DNA of 64,000 nt from Ophioceras dolichostomum (taxonomy: Eukaryota > Ascomycota > Sordariomycetes > Magnaporthales > Ophioceraceae). Every line of letters begins with the position of its first letter. Positions within the stretch are counted from its first letter, which is position 1. Of this stretch, positions 31,401-43,700 are shown piece by piece. The notes under the pieces are model-generated. The model was given only the letters and a program-made list of their open reading frames with translations, searched no databases and was not told the origin of the DNA. The translations under genes and the position numbers were made by a program. The stretch is from the NCBI GenBank assembly GCA_003049485.1, contig PYST01000023.1:151724-215723 (forward strand). Reading direction: 5' to 3'.

Positions 31401-32002
31401 CAGGAAGCGTCCGTTTGACCCTTCGACCCTCCGGCTATGGGGGAAAAAAGGAAGGAGAAAAAAAAAGACGATTTGAAACCGAAGTCTCACTTCCGGCACG
31501 ATCAGCCGATGATGCCCTTTGAAAATTAGACTGTGTGAAGAAATAGTGGCTAGGGGACCAAAACCTGGCCCTCTCCGTGATTTGGCCGATGCCAAGAACA
31601 TCTCCGCTCCGGGACACTCGAAGCTAGCCCGAGTTTAAATCGGATCCGTAAGACGCCGACTGGATCATATCTGTGTCGGATGAGACTCGATGCTCTCGGT
31701 CTCACGTTGAGGATCCAGGCCGGTTACCAGGCCCCGAATTTTAGGCCGGTAACAGCCGGCCGGCTTTAGTGCCGCGAACAGGGTCGGCAGCATCAATGAC
31801 ATCAGTGCCGTGCATATCCGCGGGGCGTTCATCCCGAGCGGAAACCCACGGCAGTTGAGGTTGAGCTGTTACCTTATTCGCTCACGCATAGTACAAGCAC
31901 GATAGCCCCCCCAACGAGGGAACAACCCAAGGCAGGAATAACAAAGTATACAAAATTCCCTCATCTCGCCCATAGGTACTTTCAAGTTCGCGATCCGGTC
32001 TC
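31401..32002. other. Intergenic region between GH16 and flavin-reductase-like genes
   Basis: No gene recognised. It includes a GC-rich segment around 31718-31770 with repeated GGCCGGT(T/A)AC words able to form small hairpins. Confidence 0.5.
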
Positions 32003-33262
32003 ATGCTTCGTCTGCGTGTCGGACCTACATTTCGAGTGCCCCGCCTGAAGTTCAAGCCCACCACCCCCAACTGGTCTCTTTCAGCAGCTAGCCAAGCCCG
32101 GCGCCGCCACACCTCCTCCGCAACAAAGACGAGGACGAAGATGGCCTCCGTCTCTGCAGCAGAGGCGACAGCACGCCACGAAGCGTCCATCAAGCGCAAC
32201 CCGCACGGCGACTTCAAAGCCGTCGAGGCCTCTCGCCCGGCCTTCGACTCCTCTGCCTCCTTCAGGTACATGCAGACCCCCGCGCCAGGCTGGACGTACG
32301 GCTCCGGCGCCAACAGTCTGCACGGGGAGGACGCAGGAGAGGAACAACACCAACACATCTCCATCGACCCCCACGAGGAAGGCCGTCCCCCAGGCTTCAA
32401 CTACAAGCTCCTCATCAGCGCCATAATCCCCCGCCCCATCGCCCTCGTCTCCACCCTCTCCTCCTCCTCAGACGGCGGCGGCACATCCACCAACCTGGCG
32501 CCCTTCTCCTACTTCAGCGTGATCAACCACGACCCTCCCCTCTTCACCATCGGCTTCGCCTCCGCCTCCACGGGCGCCGCCGCGAAGGACACGGTCCGCA
32601 ACCTGCGCGAGACCGGGGAGTGCGTCATCAACATCATCTCCGAAGGGTTTGTAGAGGCCGCCAACTCGTGCAGCGTCAACGCGCCCGCGGACCTGTCGGA
32701 GTGGGACGTCTCGGGGTTGACGCCCGTGGGCGACAGCGTCGCCGTCGGGGCGCCGAGGGTGAAGGAGGCCGTGTTCAGCATCGAGGGGAGGCTGGAGAGT
32801 CTGAGGGAGTTCGAGAGCAGGGCCGTGCCGGGCAAGAAGTCGGGGACGTTGGCGGTCATTGAGGGGGTGAGGTTTTGGGTTAGGGGGGATGCGATTAATG
32901 AGGAGAGGAACTTGGTTGATCCGGCGGTATGTGTGTCTTTCTTTCTTTTCTTTCGATTTCCCCGCTGCAAACACGAGCGACTAGCTTTCCTTCCGTTTTC
33001 GCTATTACATATGCTGGTTCTCACGCAGACCACACCGGGTGGTTGACTGGCTGGCTGGCTGGCTGGCTGGCTAATGTCATGAGAAAAACAGATCCTCCGG
33101 CCTATCAGCCGACTCGGTGGCATCACGTACGGCCGCACGACAGAGGCGCTTGAGCTGCCGAGGCCGGATTTCGAGAAGGATGTTGGCGGGCGGGAGGGCT
33201 ACGATAGGATCAAGAAAAGTCATTCTGTACCTGAGGTGGCTGGCGGCGAGTTGCCCAACTAA
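32003..33262 (+). CDS. Flavin-reductase-like FMN-binding split-barrel protein
   Basis: Two exons, 32003-32926 and 33092-33262, give 364 residues. The intron (165 nt, GTATGT..ACAG) carries a TGGC tetranucleotide run and falls between codons. The flavin-reductase-like domain occupies about 130-340: Y-K-L-L-I-S-A-I-I-P-R-P-I-A-L-V-S-T, N-L-A-P-F-S-Y-F-S-V-I-N-H-D-P-P, and K-D-T-V-R-N-L-R-E-T-G-E-C-V-I-N. Exon 2 then supplies L-R-P-I-S-R-L-G-G-I-T-Y-G. Proteins of this group bind FMN and are often annotated as flavoprotein oxygenases; natural substrates are mostly unknown. The first 46 residues are rich in Arg, Ser and Thr with no acidic residues, resembling a mitochondrial presequence. A second ATG at 32141 (M-A-S-V-S-A-A-E) would give a shorter, possibly cytosolic form. 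Confidence 0.9.
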
Positions 33263-33955
33263 CCTAAGGGGGGAAAACTTTCCATCATTGCTTCTTTCCC
33301 GTCCCTCATAACGATTGACTTTGGAGGGAGTCTTACCCAGGGATCAATATCTCATAGGTACACCTACCTACATAGGGCAGGGGGTCTTGGCCGTTTTTTC
33401 ATGGGGAATACCACGTAGAGTATAGTATTTATAAGTACTACCTACTATTTAGACAAGACAAGGCCATGTAGACCGACCATGAGAGGAACAGAAAGGGTAT
33501 TCATACACACTAACAAAACAACCACGGCGAAAGAGAGAAAGAGGAAAGACAGCCGAGACGCGTAACCAATGAACAGCGAAGCATCTCACTGTGTCTTCCA
33601 TCATCCCCATACCGAGCGAGACTGGAAACAGAATCAAGCTCTCGTCCGCCCACAAAAATCAGAAACTCAGACACCACAAGGAAACTACCACTCACGATAT
33701 ATACCCGGGTACCCAGGGAGGCAGCCTTACAACCACTCCAGTAGTGTGACGGAACACCCTACCCTATCCTACCCTCCAGCCACAGCACATCGAAGATCGT
33801 CGCCAAAAACACCAAACCGCTAGTTCATCCTCTATAAGACGGTTGGCTGCCCATCATTCATCATTCATTCTTTCCTCGTCTCCTGTCCTTTTCTCGTCTC
33901 TTGTCCTTTCCCGTCTAGCACCTAGCCCTAGACCTAGACAGTATCATCATCATCA
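33263..33955. other. Convergent 3' region
   Basis: Carries the 3' ends of the flavin-reductase-like gene and the convergent phosphodiesterase gene. No coding sequence. TCATTCATCATTC and ATCATCATC micro-runs lie at 33853-33958, just past the PDE1 stop. Confidence 0.5.
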
Positions 33956-36900
33956 TCAGAAATAAAGCTCCTGCCCAAAAGCAGAAAGCACATACTCGCA
34001 TCCCAGCCCCGTCTCCTCCTCATGCGCCCGCAGCTCCTCCATGATGAGCTCCCCCGCCGGCGCGCCGTCGTCCATGCGGTCCTTGACGTGGATGATCACG
34101 ACCTTCAGCCCCGCTAGCGGCGGCGGCGGCGGCGGCATTGACGCCTGCGGCACGGGCGCGGCGTCCAGGACGGGAACTGACGACGATGCTGGTAGTAGGC
34201 CGCTGGTGATGGTGCCGGTCGAGCTGAGGACGGATAGGTCCGCTGCGTCTTTGAGGGAGAGCTCTGCGGTTGGGGTTGCGAGGCGGGGCGAGTCTGATGG
34301 GGGCGTTGCGTGGGCGTGGTGGGGATGGTGGTGGGAATGGTGGCTGTGGGCGTGGCCGTGGGATTGGTGGTGTGGATGTGGGAGCGCGTGTAGGGGGTGT
34401 GGGTGGGTGTGGTGCGTTGTTGTGTGCGGTTGCGATGAGTGCGATTGTGAGGATAACGACGCGAGCATAGGGACCTCGTCGGCTGGGGATCCTGTGCCTG
34501 TGCCTGATTGCACAGGCTTGACCGTCTTGGGCGAAACAGGATCGTCACCTCCGCCTCCAGTCCCAGCACCTGTGCCTGTGCCTGCACCTGGTAAGCTGCC
34601 CGTCCCACTCGCAGCGCTTCCCGAGTTATACCTCGGCCGCGACGAAGTCTTCTTCCTCCCCGTCGACCCGGCCCTCACACCACCACAACCACCGCCACTC
34701 CCATCATCCGCGCCCTCCGTATTCCCCCTCTTCCTCTTCCTCCCCTCGCGCGCCATCAGCGCCCGATGAGCCGCCACCTCGGCAGCGAGCGTGACCATCT
34801 CCTGGTTAATATACCTCGGCGTCATGTGGCCGAACAGCCGGTCGACGGACTGCGAGTCGTCGTAGCTGCACTCGATGAACACCGCACTAAGATTCCCCGC
34901 CGCTATCTTCGGCGCGGCCTCGGCCCACACGATGCCGTTCCGCGGCGACAGCGAGACGGTGTCCGGCTCGACGTCTCCGAAGATGAGCACCTCGCGGCCC
35001 GTGGCGACGTCGCGGATGAAGTACGCGCTGCTGTCGTACACGCACACCGTCCCGGACTCGCTCTGCGAGGCGGCCGCGGCGCTGACGAGGGAGGACATGC
35101 TGGGCCGTGGCGCTCCTGCTGCTACTACGGAAGACGGACCGCCGCCGATCACGCTGCCACCACCAATACCTGCCCCGCCGGCGGACGGCGTCGATGCCTC
35201 GCCGCGCGCGGCCGCCGCCGCCTGCTGTTGCAGGAAGATAGAGAGGCTGGGGTTGGCCGTGTTGTGGTGGGCCAGCGACCTCGGACTGAGCAGGCCGCTC
35301 GCGGGGCCGAGGCCGCCGAAATTAACGCCGCCACCTCCACCACCCGTAACGCTGCCGCCACCGCCGCCCACCATCGACGACGCGTCGAAGCTGGGGAACC
35401 GCGTGCTGCTCCCGCTGCCGCGATGGCTGTGCTTCTCGATGCAGTGGCCATGGCTGACGCCCCAAACCTTGACGGCCAGCCCGTCGCTGATCTCCAGGTA
35501 CCCCCTGCCCTCACCGTCTCCCAGCGCGGGGGACCCTCCCTCCACGAGCCGGTTGTACGTCACCAGGCCCGCGCCGTTGTTCTCGTCCGTCAGGTTCGGC
35601 CATATCACGTTGTTGAAGATGTGAGCTTTGAACGCCGCGATGGTGCTCGGCAAGCCCGCAAGGCGCTTCGGCCTTATGCCGGGTAGTCCCGCGGTGTTGA
35701 TGACGAACCCCGCGATGTGGTCTAGGTGCGGGTGCGTGATCAGGTACGTGTCGACCAGGGTGCGCAGCACGTGGGCCGCGTTCGCGGTGGGCGTCGCGTG
35801 GGGGAGCTCGAGGCCCTTGAAGGGCCCGGACTGGAGGACGTGAGGGGGCGAGATCTCGCCCGAGCTCAGCTCGGCGGGCTGGGTCGCCTCTAGGATCCGG
35901 TTGATGGCGCTGAGGTGCACGCCCGCGTCGACGGCCACGATCGACCCTTTCATCCAACCTGCGGCTAGTGACCGCACGAGGAAGGCCGTCGTGTTGGACT
36001 CGTCTGGTCCGCCGCCGGATCCCTGCAGGAGAAAATGTCTTATTGTTAGCCCAGGGTTAGGGCGAGTGGGATAGGCTGGGATGGGTGGACCCATATTGAG
36101 AGACGGGCGGACGGGAAGCGAGTCGACGGGAGCCAGGGACGGGGACGGAAGACACCACAGTTGACTCAGACGGGCCGGGACCAGACGGGAAATTACAGGG
36201 GTTGGAAGGGAGAGAGGATGGTAGAGGAGACTGAACAAAGCGAACGACGGGAGGGAAGGCAACTATCCAGCCGGGATACAGAACAGAACAAAGGCAACGA
36301 AGGAGATCAGACAAATGACGGGAACCGGAGCCGGGCCCCGCTCGGGCAGGGAACTTCTCGTTCCCGTTGACAATGACTGATCACCATCCACCAACCACTG
36401 CCCCTCTTCTCTTCCATCGCATCAACACACATCGGCGAATCCCGCTATTCTCTGGTCGCAAAGTTTTTGCAATGGCGTTTCCTTCCTTTTTCCATGCCTT
36501 CAGGGGTGGTCCGCCAACAATGCATGGAAAGAATGTGTGCCGCCATCAGCGAAGGGGCGGGAACGGGCACGTGCGAGGGTAGGTTTCCAAGATTCGACGG
36601 AAGTTTCCATGGCAAGGAAATGGGGGCTTCGGCAAGGGGTTGGGATATGGGTGGGTGTTTCCGTGCATAGGGCATCGAAACATAAAGAACAAGGAAAGAA
36701 AGGAAAGAACAATGCATGGCAGGAGCAACTTTGAGCTAGTGAGCGAGGCCCCTGCTCCTGCGCCTTGCGCCTTGCGCGCCTTGTGGTTGGTGGCCTTGCA
36801 TCCATCCGACCAACTGAAATATCGCATCGGTAGAGAGAAAGACGACGCAGTGTGATGGAAAACAAATATAGGACGGCAGAAATGTTGCTTACCAGGACGA

Positions 36901-36979
36901 TGACCTCCAGCGCGGGCGCAGAGTCGGCACCCGCAGCGTCGTCGGCGCCGGCATCGACGCCGCTACCTCCAACCATCAT
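33956..36979 (-). CDS. PDE1: Class II (low-affinity) cAMP phosphodiesterase
   Basis: Two exons on the minus strand, 36979-36893 and 36022-33956, give 717 residues. The junction rebuilds the family's N-terminal core, A-L-E-V-I-V-L joined to G-S-G-G-G-P-D-E-S-N, so the 870-nt intron (GTAAGC..CTGCAG) is well supported despite its length. The metallo-beta-lactamase-type metal site T-H-P-H-L-D-H is at residues 125-131, followed by a W-G-V-S-H-G-H-C segment and, late in the protein, F-G-D-V-E-P-D and V-F-I-E-C-S-Y. Class II phosphodiesterases hydrolyse cAMP to 5'-AMP and damp PKA signalling. Long Gly/Ser, Thr/Pro and His-rich insertions (for example the His-Pro-rich block at about 595-630) make it larger than yeast Pde1 (about 370 residues). 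A frame open through the 3' 240 nt of the intron offers a misleading alternative ATG at 36094. A nearly 3.7 kb gene-free region lies upstream. Confidence 0.93.
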
Positions 36980-39900
36980 GACGGACGTCGGAGGGGCAGG
37001 GACAGGCGCGTTTGCTTTGGTTTCCTGCTGTCTTTTTTGTTAGTGATGCTTGTCTGGCTAGCAGGGGCAGATGGAGAGAGGTATCTGTATATATTAGAGG
37101 TGAGGGAGTTATGGCATCCAGGCCGTCTGTTCGGGCCTTGCGGTCGAGCAGAGTGGTTCCCCTCCTGTGATGGACGGTACTAGGTGATAGATAGCATGGT
37201 GTAATATGTTGACATTACCTCCGCGGTTGTCTTTATGTGGTTGTGCGATACGGAAATCCGATGCTCCAATGATCCAGGCGAAATTTTGCGCGGAATGCTG
37301 TATCGTGAATGGATGGATGGTTATGGGTGGAGGACGGATATGCTGGGGTATGCTGGGTTGGTGGAAACCAATAGACATTGGCTGAGATGTGCATCAAAAA
37401 TGAAAAATGAAGAAAAAGGAACAACTTACACAAAGGAGACGCTGACGACACAGCAGAAAGGGAGTCACCGGCAAGTGAGTATACGGCTGGTGACGAGGTG
37501 CCAGACAACAGGTGAGAGGTGGCCGTAGGCGTAAATGTGGGTGGGCTTGGAGACGAAGGTAGGAGGTGAGAGTTGAACAGCTTGAATCGACTTCAAGGTT
37601 GAGGCTGAGGCCTGTCCAATGAGGTGTCCGTCCTCCTTCACTGCCGAGATTCGCACAGGGAAGAAGAAGAAGGAGGAGAGAAAAAAACCGCGGTTTCCTG
37701 GTTGGCGTCGTTTCAAAGCTCCTGATCGGGGACGAACGATGGGACGGGGTTTGCTGATCCCTGGCTTCAGGACGGCGTCTGGTATGGTGTGGTATCCACC
37801 CCTCAACTTCCGTTTCGGTAACCGCCACCACAGCACGAACACCTTCGAGAAGCCCGAAAGAAAACACGATCGTCGGTTAGTTTTTTTTGAGTTGGGGATA
37901 TGTTTGGACCCGGTTTCTTCCAAAAGCCCCCAGAAAGAACCAAGAGGTGCAAGCCGTACTGGTTCTAGACCATACGCACAGTACAGCCAGTTGTTACGTC
38001 AGATGTTCTGCTATTGACGGCGCGAAGGCGGGTATGTTGGGTTGTCGAGTCCGCGAGCGGTGAAACATCCAATGGCTCGGAAAGACGAAGGGGAGGATTT
38101 GGATGCTCGTCTAGCCTTATTTGTTGATGAAATCGATGCTAGGCTGGCGGTTCTTGGCCTCTTCCCCTGTTTCGGTCGCGCGTGTTGTTCTATTTCCACG
38201 TTCCAGATGATCGAAAAGAACAATGTTATTGTTGTCGTTGTGGATGGTGCTGGTGCTGGTGCTGGCCTCTGGTTGAAAATAACGTTGAGTTTAAGGTTCA
38301 GTGGTTGGTGGTGAAGACAAGGCGCTAGGACTCGGAATTTGGTAAAGACAGACCGGCAGACCAGCCGATAAAGAGGAGAAGTCCTGTTCTTCTGAATAAC
38401 AAAGGGCTAAAAGAGCGGGTGAAGGTCGTTTATATGCCCGGATGGATGGAAGGATGGAAAGAGGGAAGAAAAAAAAGAAGCGCCGAAATCGTCTTCATTC
38501 CGAAGCTCTGAAGGGGGTGGAAGAGGACAGCCGATGAGGACGGAGGCAAGGCTGGTTGTTATACTTGAACACGCGACCAACCGCTGAAGAGCTCGGTTCG
38601 GCTGCTGCAGCAGCGCAAGTTTTTTTTATGGTTGCTCTCCATTGGGAACACAGGGAACACAGGGAACACAGCACAGCACAGCCTTCTTCTGGGGGGAAAT
38701 GTTATGAGTATGGTTGTGGTTCTGGTGGTCGTGGTGGTTCTCGTGCTCAGCTCTGGAAGCTAGGATGGATGCTACGCAACACGGCCCAGCCGCGAACCGT
38801 TATCCGCTTCTTAGCTAGAGGGGCGCCATGGTTCGACCCATGTGGTTAGAACGCTCCACGGCGCCCAGGCAGAGAGGAATCGACAGGGCGCCACAGCGAA
38901 GAGAAAGATAAGTAGGTGGTGACCAATAGATAGTAGTGAGCATATCGATAGTATCTCCCAGAGAAACCAGACCGCCTCCTTGCATTGAGCTCGGTACCAG
39001 TAGCCAGCTGAGGTAACGGAGGCGGCGGCGATGGCGGCGTCGTCTCGTCAGTGGTGGTGGTGAAAGTCGGAGTCATAAAAATGCTGTGGGAGGGGAATTC
39101 GAACAGGGGGTGGTTGGTGGACATTCGATCAGGTGCTTGGCCCTGGCCCCCCTCTCGGACTTGCCGTCTGCTCTGCTGTGCTTGCCTTTGGTTTGCTGCT
39201 CGCTGTTGTAACAGCAAGCACTGCGAGCCTCCTTCTTTGGCGGTACCGGAGCAGCAAGCATTGCATTGGGAAACACCCCGCAGTATGTCATGATCTACAC
39301 GGCAAGCAGGTTGATGGGTGCAACAGAGCAGCAGAGACAGGCGGGGCAACTAGGAATGAAGAAGGGGCGGATGCATGCAGCAAACAGCAGCAGCATCAGC
39401 CTGCATGGACTGACGGACAGAAAGAAAGAGATGGAGAGAGAGATAGGGAGGATGACGGAAGAGAATCGAAAGAGAGGGGAGCATGCACACGCAAGTTGTC
39501 TCCTGCAATGCGGTGCAAGTCCCTCCCCTCCCGCTTGTTGTTGCTTCGAACGGGCAAGTTTGTCAACCTCGAGCTGCACTACATGATAGCACCCTTGACC
39601 GGCTCCAGCGTTGTGCGTCCCTGGTGGGTGCGTCATGCATGTTCGGAATGCATCGTGCGGAGCCCGCTCACTCACCAACGAAAGCAATCAATATCGTGGA
39701 GGCTGCAGCAAGCCCACACAAGCGAGGACCCCGGAATCTATGTGGCCTACCAGTGTCTTTCCTCGGCGATTTGACAGGGGCTGATTTCCCTGCTCCTTTT
39801 CGGCATTGTCCGAGACGGCGGACGCCAGCTGCTTGAGGCTGTCCTTGGCATTTTTTTGACGACGTACTACTGACACATCGATAGAGCTCAAGAAGACCTG

Positions 39901-40702
39901 TCATTCTTCTTACTCACAGCATTTTTTGCCTCGCTACACAAGTAAGTACTAGGTAGCTTACTTAGGTAATGGCTTCGACTTCTTCTCCTACGATATATTT
40001 TTTCTTTTTTACGAAATCGAAATTGCAAAAAGTGTAGTCACGATCGGCAGTTAACGAAGTTCAGTTGGGTTAAAGAACAGCCACCAGTTCTTATTTAGCC
40101 CCAGTTCGGGTTGTTACGTCTAAGAAGTCTATGAGAAGAACGCCCTTCCGATGCAAGACCACACGATAGCCTCGCAACTAAATTGAAAGAACAAAGAAAA
40201 AACCAAAGAACGCGAAGTCTAGAGATGCGTGCCTGGCGTATATAGGAAGGAAAGACAAAAGGAATTGTCAAGATGGTCACTGGACCATCTGAGCTCTAAA
40301 TCTATAGACTTCCCAGACCGCCCTCAAAATATGCCTACCCATCATATCCATCATAACCCACTTAGGTACGGATATCTTTCATTACTATCCTCCCTTTTTT
40401 TTCTAGTCTTTTCCTTTTCACTTTGCTGAGTTGACAGTGACTGTCATTACTTCATCGTTTGCCTCGTTGCTTTCCATAGGTACTAGGTACCTGAACAATC
40501 AAGGAAGTGCACATATTCTATGTACGGGGAGGGTAAACAGACAAGAGACTGACTGCCCACCTGGGACGATCTGCTCTGTTTGTTCGGCACGGCCGAGCAA
40601 GGGGCTACCTTACCCTCGATGCTTCGCGCCGTCTTCCTGCCCCTCTAGACTAGTGGGCAGGCATGCCCATCCATGGGCACGTGCACGTGGACGGCGCCAT
40701 GA
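36980..40702. other. 3.7 kb gene-free region upstream of PDE1
   Basis: No convincing gene on either strand. Open frames begin with non-ATG codons or are low-complexity. The stretch should contain the PDE1 promoter and leader, and the 3' flank of the next minus-strand gene. A compact foldable motif lies at 38822-38865 (listed separately), a purine-rich GGAA/GAGA segment at about 39410-39480 and an AGGTACCT palindrome at 40485. Confidence 0.5.
38822..38865. other. 44-nt sequence able to form a perfect three-way junction
   Basis: Self-complementary GGCGCC at 38822-38827 and 38860-38865 can pair as a closing stem. Inside it are two adjoining hairpins, ATGG-(TTCGAC)-CCAT and GTGG-(10 nt)-CCAC, with no unpaired bases at the junction. 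The first hairpin contains GGTTCGACC, reminiscent of a tRNA T-arm, but no complete cloverleaf can be built. It may be a chance fold, a tRNA-derived fragment or a structured leader element. Confidence 0.4.
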
Positions 40703-43700
40703 TCATCCACGTTGTCCCGGCCGCCTACCTACCTGGGTAACGAGAGCGCCGTTAGCCTGGTAGCGCGTCTTCTTCAGAGCGGGAGCACGAGCAGCGTCGC
40801 CCTGAGCGTCGTCGTCGGCGTCGCCGGCGTCATCCTCATCAGCCCGGCGGCGTTTGTTACCCACTAGGGGTTGTTGTGGTGGTGGTCCCTGCGCTTGCTG
40901 CGCTGGCTGCACTGGCAGCGTTGGCAGGGTAAGCATACACGGCTGCGGAAGCGGTGGCAGCGATGAAGCGTTGAGGCTCCCGCTGTTTCCCGCGTTGCCC
41001 GCGACGACGTCTTCGTCAACAGCCTTGCGCTTCGTTCCCCGCGGCGGTAGCGGCTGCTGCTGCTGCTGCTGCCACTGCTGTTGCTGCTGTGGGATTTGCA
41101 GCTGGGGAGGGTTCAAGGGCTGCACAGTTGGACGCCGGGTGGCGGAGAGTGGCACCTGGATCTGCGCAGGGTTGATGGTCATCGGCGCAGGGTTGGCAGG
41201 AGGAGGCATCATCAAAGGGGGAGGGGGAGGGGAAGGGGCCGTTACCGCCGCGCAGGGGCCTTGAGGATCGTGGGCTGCGGGTATGCGCGCAGGCATCGGC
41301 ACCTCCGATGGCAGCGCAGGGAGCAGAGATGCTGGGGCGTTCTCTGCGGAGGGCATCGGCATCGGCATCGGCATCTGCGCGAATAGAGCAGGGTCGATCA
41401 ATCCAGCGCCGCCGTCAGCAGCGGCCGATCCAGAGGTATCCAAGTTATTAGCGTAACCCACTTGCGAGTTATAGTCGAAGGCGACCCGGTTTTGGGGGAA
41501 GAAGGAAGGCTGCTGTTGCAGGACGTTTTGGTCGGGCATGCCGAACGGCTGGCCATATCCCGCAGCGAGTAGATCCGACGCGCTGGGCTGGTAGTAGGGC
41601 TGGTAGGTGGGTTGGTAGACGGGTTGCTCGAGGGCTTGGTGGGGAAGTAGTTGATTGACACCAACAGCAGCACCTACGCCTGTAGGAGGAGTAGCTGCGG
41701 CAGAAGGAGGAGAAAAAGAAGGCTCACCAGAAGGGACGGGAACTTCGAGTATCACCAGCCGTCCCGCCCTCACCTCCCTCAGCTCCTCCTTCTCCCGCCG
41801 GATCTTCCTTCGCCTCTCCAGTCTCATGATCCTCTCGAGCCCGAGGTCCCCCAAGTGCTCAGCGAGGAGGCCTTTCTTGCGCCCGCTAGTGAGGGCGTTG
41901 ACAGTAGCCTTGGACAGCTCGTGGGTTAGGGAGGGGTACTCGCACCTACGCTTCTCGGCGGGCGTGTTGGTCCACTCCTTGAGCCCCTTGCGCCACGTGG
42001 AAAACGCCCTCTGGAGGGTCTCGCAGAGCACCATGGGCTGCCTGGACTCGTCCTCGTGCGGCAGCTTGCGGTCGTCCGGGACGAGCTGCTTGCGCATGAG
42101 CAGCGGGACCACGTCGACCTTCTTCTCGAGGCAGTCCAGGTGCACGAAGCCCGCGTTGAAGAAGGGGTCGAGCTCGACGCCCGAGAGCTCTGGGTACTCG
42201 ACCAGGGCGACGCGGAATCCGCTCCTCTGGATGGTTCGGACGTTGCCGCCGAGGCATGTCTGGAACCGGCAAACCCTGTTCCCCTTCTCCGGATACCGGT
42301 GGTTGTGCTGCGGCGGGTGGCGCTGGATGTACAGCTTCAGGAAGGGCTTCTGCAGGTACTCCCTGAACTCAGAATCCTCAAATTGGAAGCTAGGCAGGAG
42401 CTCGCCGGACTGAAGGTACCTGAATTGCGTGCCCTGGTAGCCGATCCAAGTTTGGGGGGCTCGACGCAGGCTGTAGTAGAAGCTCTTGGGGTCGTCCACC
42501 ATCCTATGCTCCCTGTCAGCACGGATGTAGGGAGGCTTCACCTTCTCGACGGGAAAGGGCTTGGGGTCGCACAGCTCGGGCACCGGAATGTAAGGCCCGC
42601 GAGACGCGACCCAACGCTCCACGGCGTCGCGGAGGCGACCATCGGGCTTGGACTGACAAGGAGGCGCGAGTTCCGTGATGGGAGAGGACTGGGTGGGAGT
42701 CTGCTTCTGCTGGGGCTTGACCTCTGTGGCGTGGTTGGTCTGAGCCATCGGCGCCATCGGTGCCATCGATGCAGGTGCAGGTGCAGCCACAGGCCCTGTC
42801 GGCAACATAGAGTTTTGCAGAGGAGTGACCATCTGCCAGTTAGGAGGAGCTATCGGCATCAAGTTAGGGCGTGGCATCACCATGGTGCCAGTCCCAGTGG
42901 ATCCCATGAGCATCATCTGGGTGTATGCTCTCGCGAACGTCTGGTGTGACATTGGCATCATCGGCATTTGAACCTGGCCTACCAATGGCACCTGGTTCAC
43001 CTGGGCCATCTGGTTCTGGTTCACCGTTGCCGCCTGGTTCTGGATCTGGTTCGCCATTGGCGTCTGGTTTGCCAGCATTGGCGCCTGGTTCTGATTCGCC
43101 GTTGGCCCCTTTTTGGGTGGCGCCGCCTGCAATTGGCCAGGAAGTGTCACCGGCGACTGGCTGACCGGCGCCTCATGCGAATGAGTGAGGGGAGCAGGTG
43201 CGGGCTGAGGACCTGTGGACTCGCCAGCAGTCCCCACCACGGCTGTGATCTCGGTATCGTAGCCATCAGCAAAGCCTTCACCAAAGATGTCCCCAGCAGT
43301 AGAGACGGGAGGGGGCTCGAGAAGAGGAGTGCTGGCAAAGGCAGGGCCATGGCCAGGGGCAGGAGCCTCGATCTGGCCAGGAGCGATGTCAGCTGAGCCT
43401 TCACGAATTGCATCCTGGAAAATAGAGGGGGAAGGGGGCTGGGAGGGATGCGCGTTGGTAGAGGCAGGGGGAGGGGTCATTTGTTCCGGCGACTCCGTTA
43501 GAGGCAGATCTGTAATCCTCTCAAGGACCACTTCAGCACAGGCCTCGGGAGAGGGTCCAAAAAACTCGGGATAGTTCACCACATCGAGCTCGGCATACTG
43601 GACGGAAGACTGGGCAGAAGACTGGGCAGAAGACTGGGCAGAAGACTGGGCAGAAGACTGGGCAGAAGACTGGGCAGAAGAAGACTGGGCAGAAGACTGG

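Noticed and set aside
38846..39349. Minus-strand frame containing a Thr/Pro-rich stretch
   Set aside because: No recognisable domain and no splice or start support; overlaps other open frames.
39133..39774. 213-codon plus-strand frame with a hydrophobic start
   Set aside because: Begins with GTG, has no early ATG, is low-complexity afterwards and overlaps an equally long minus-strand frame.
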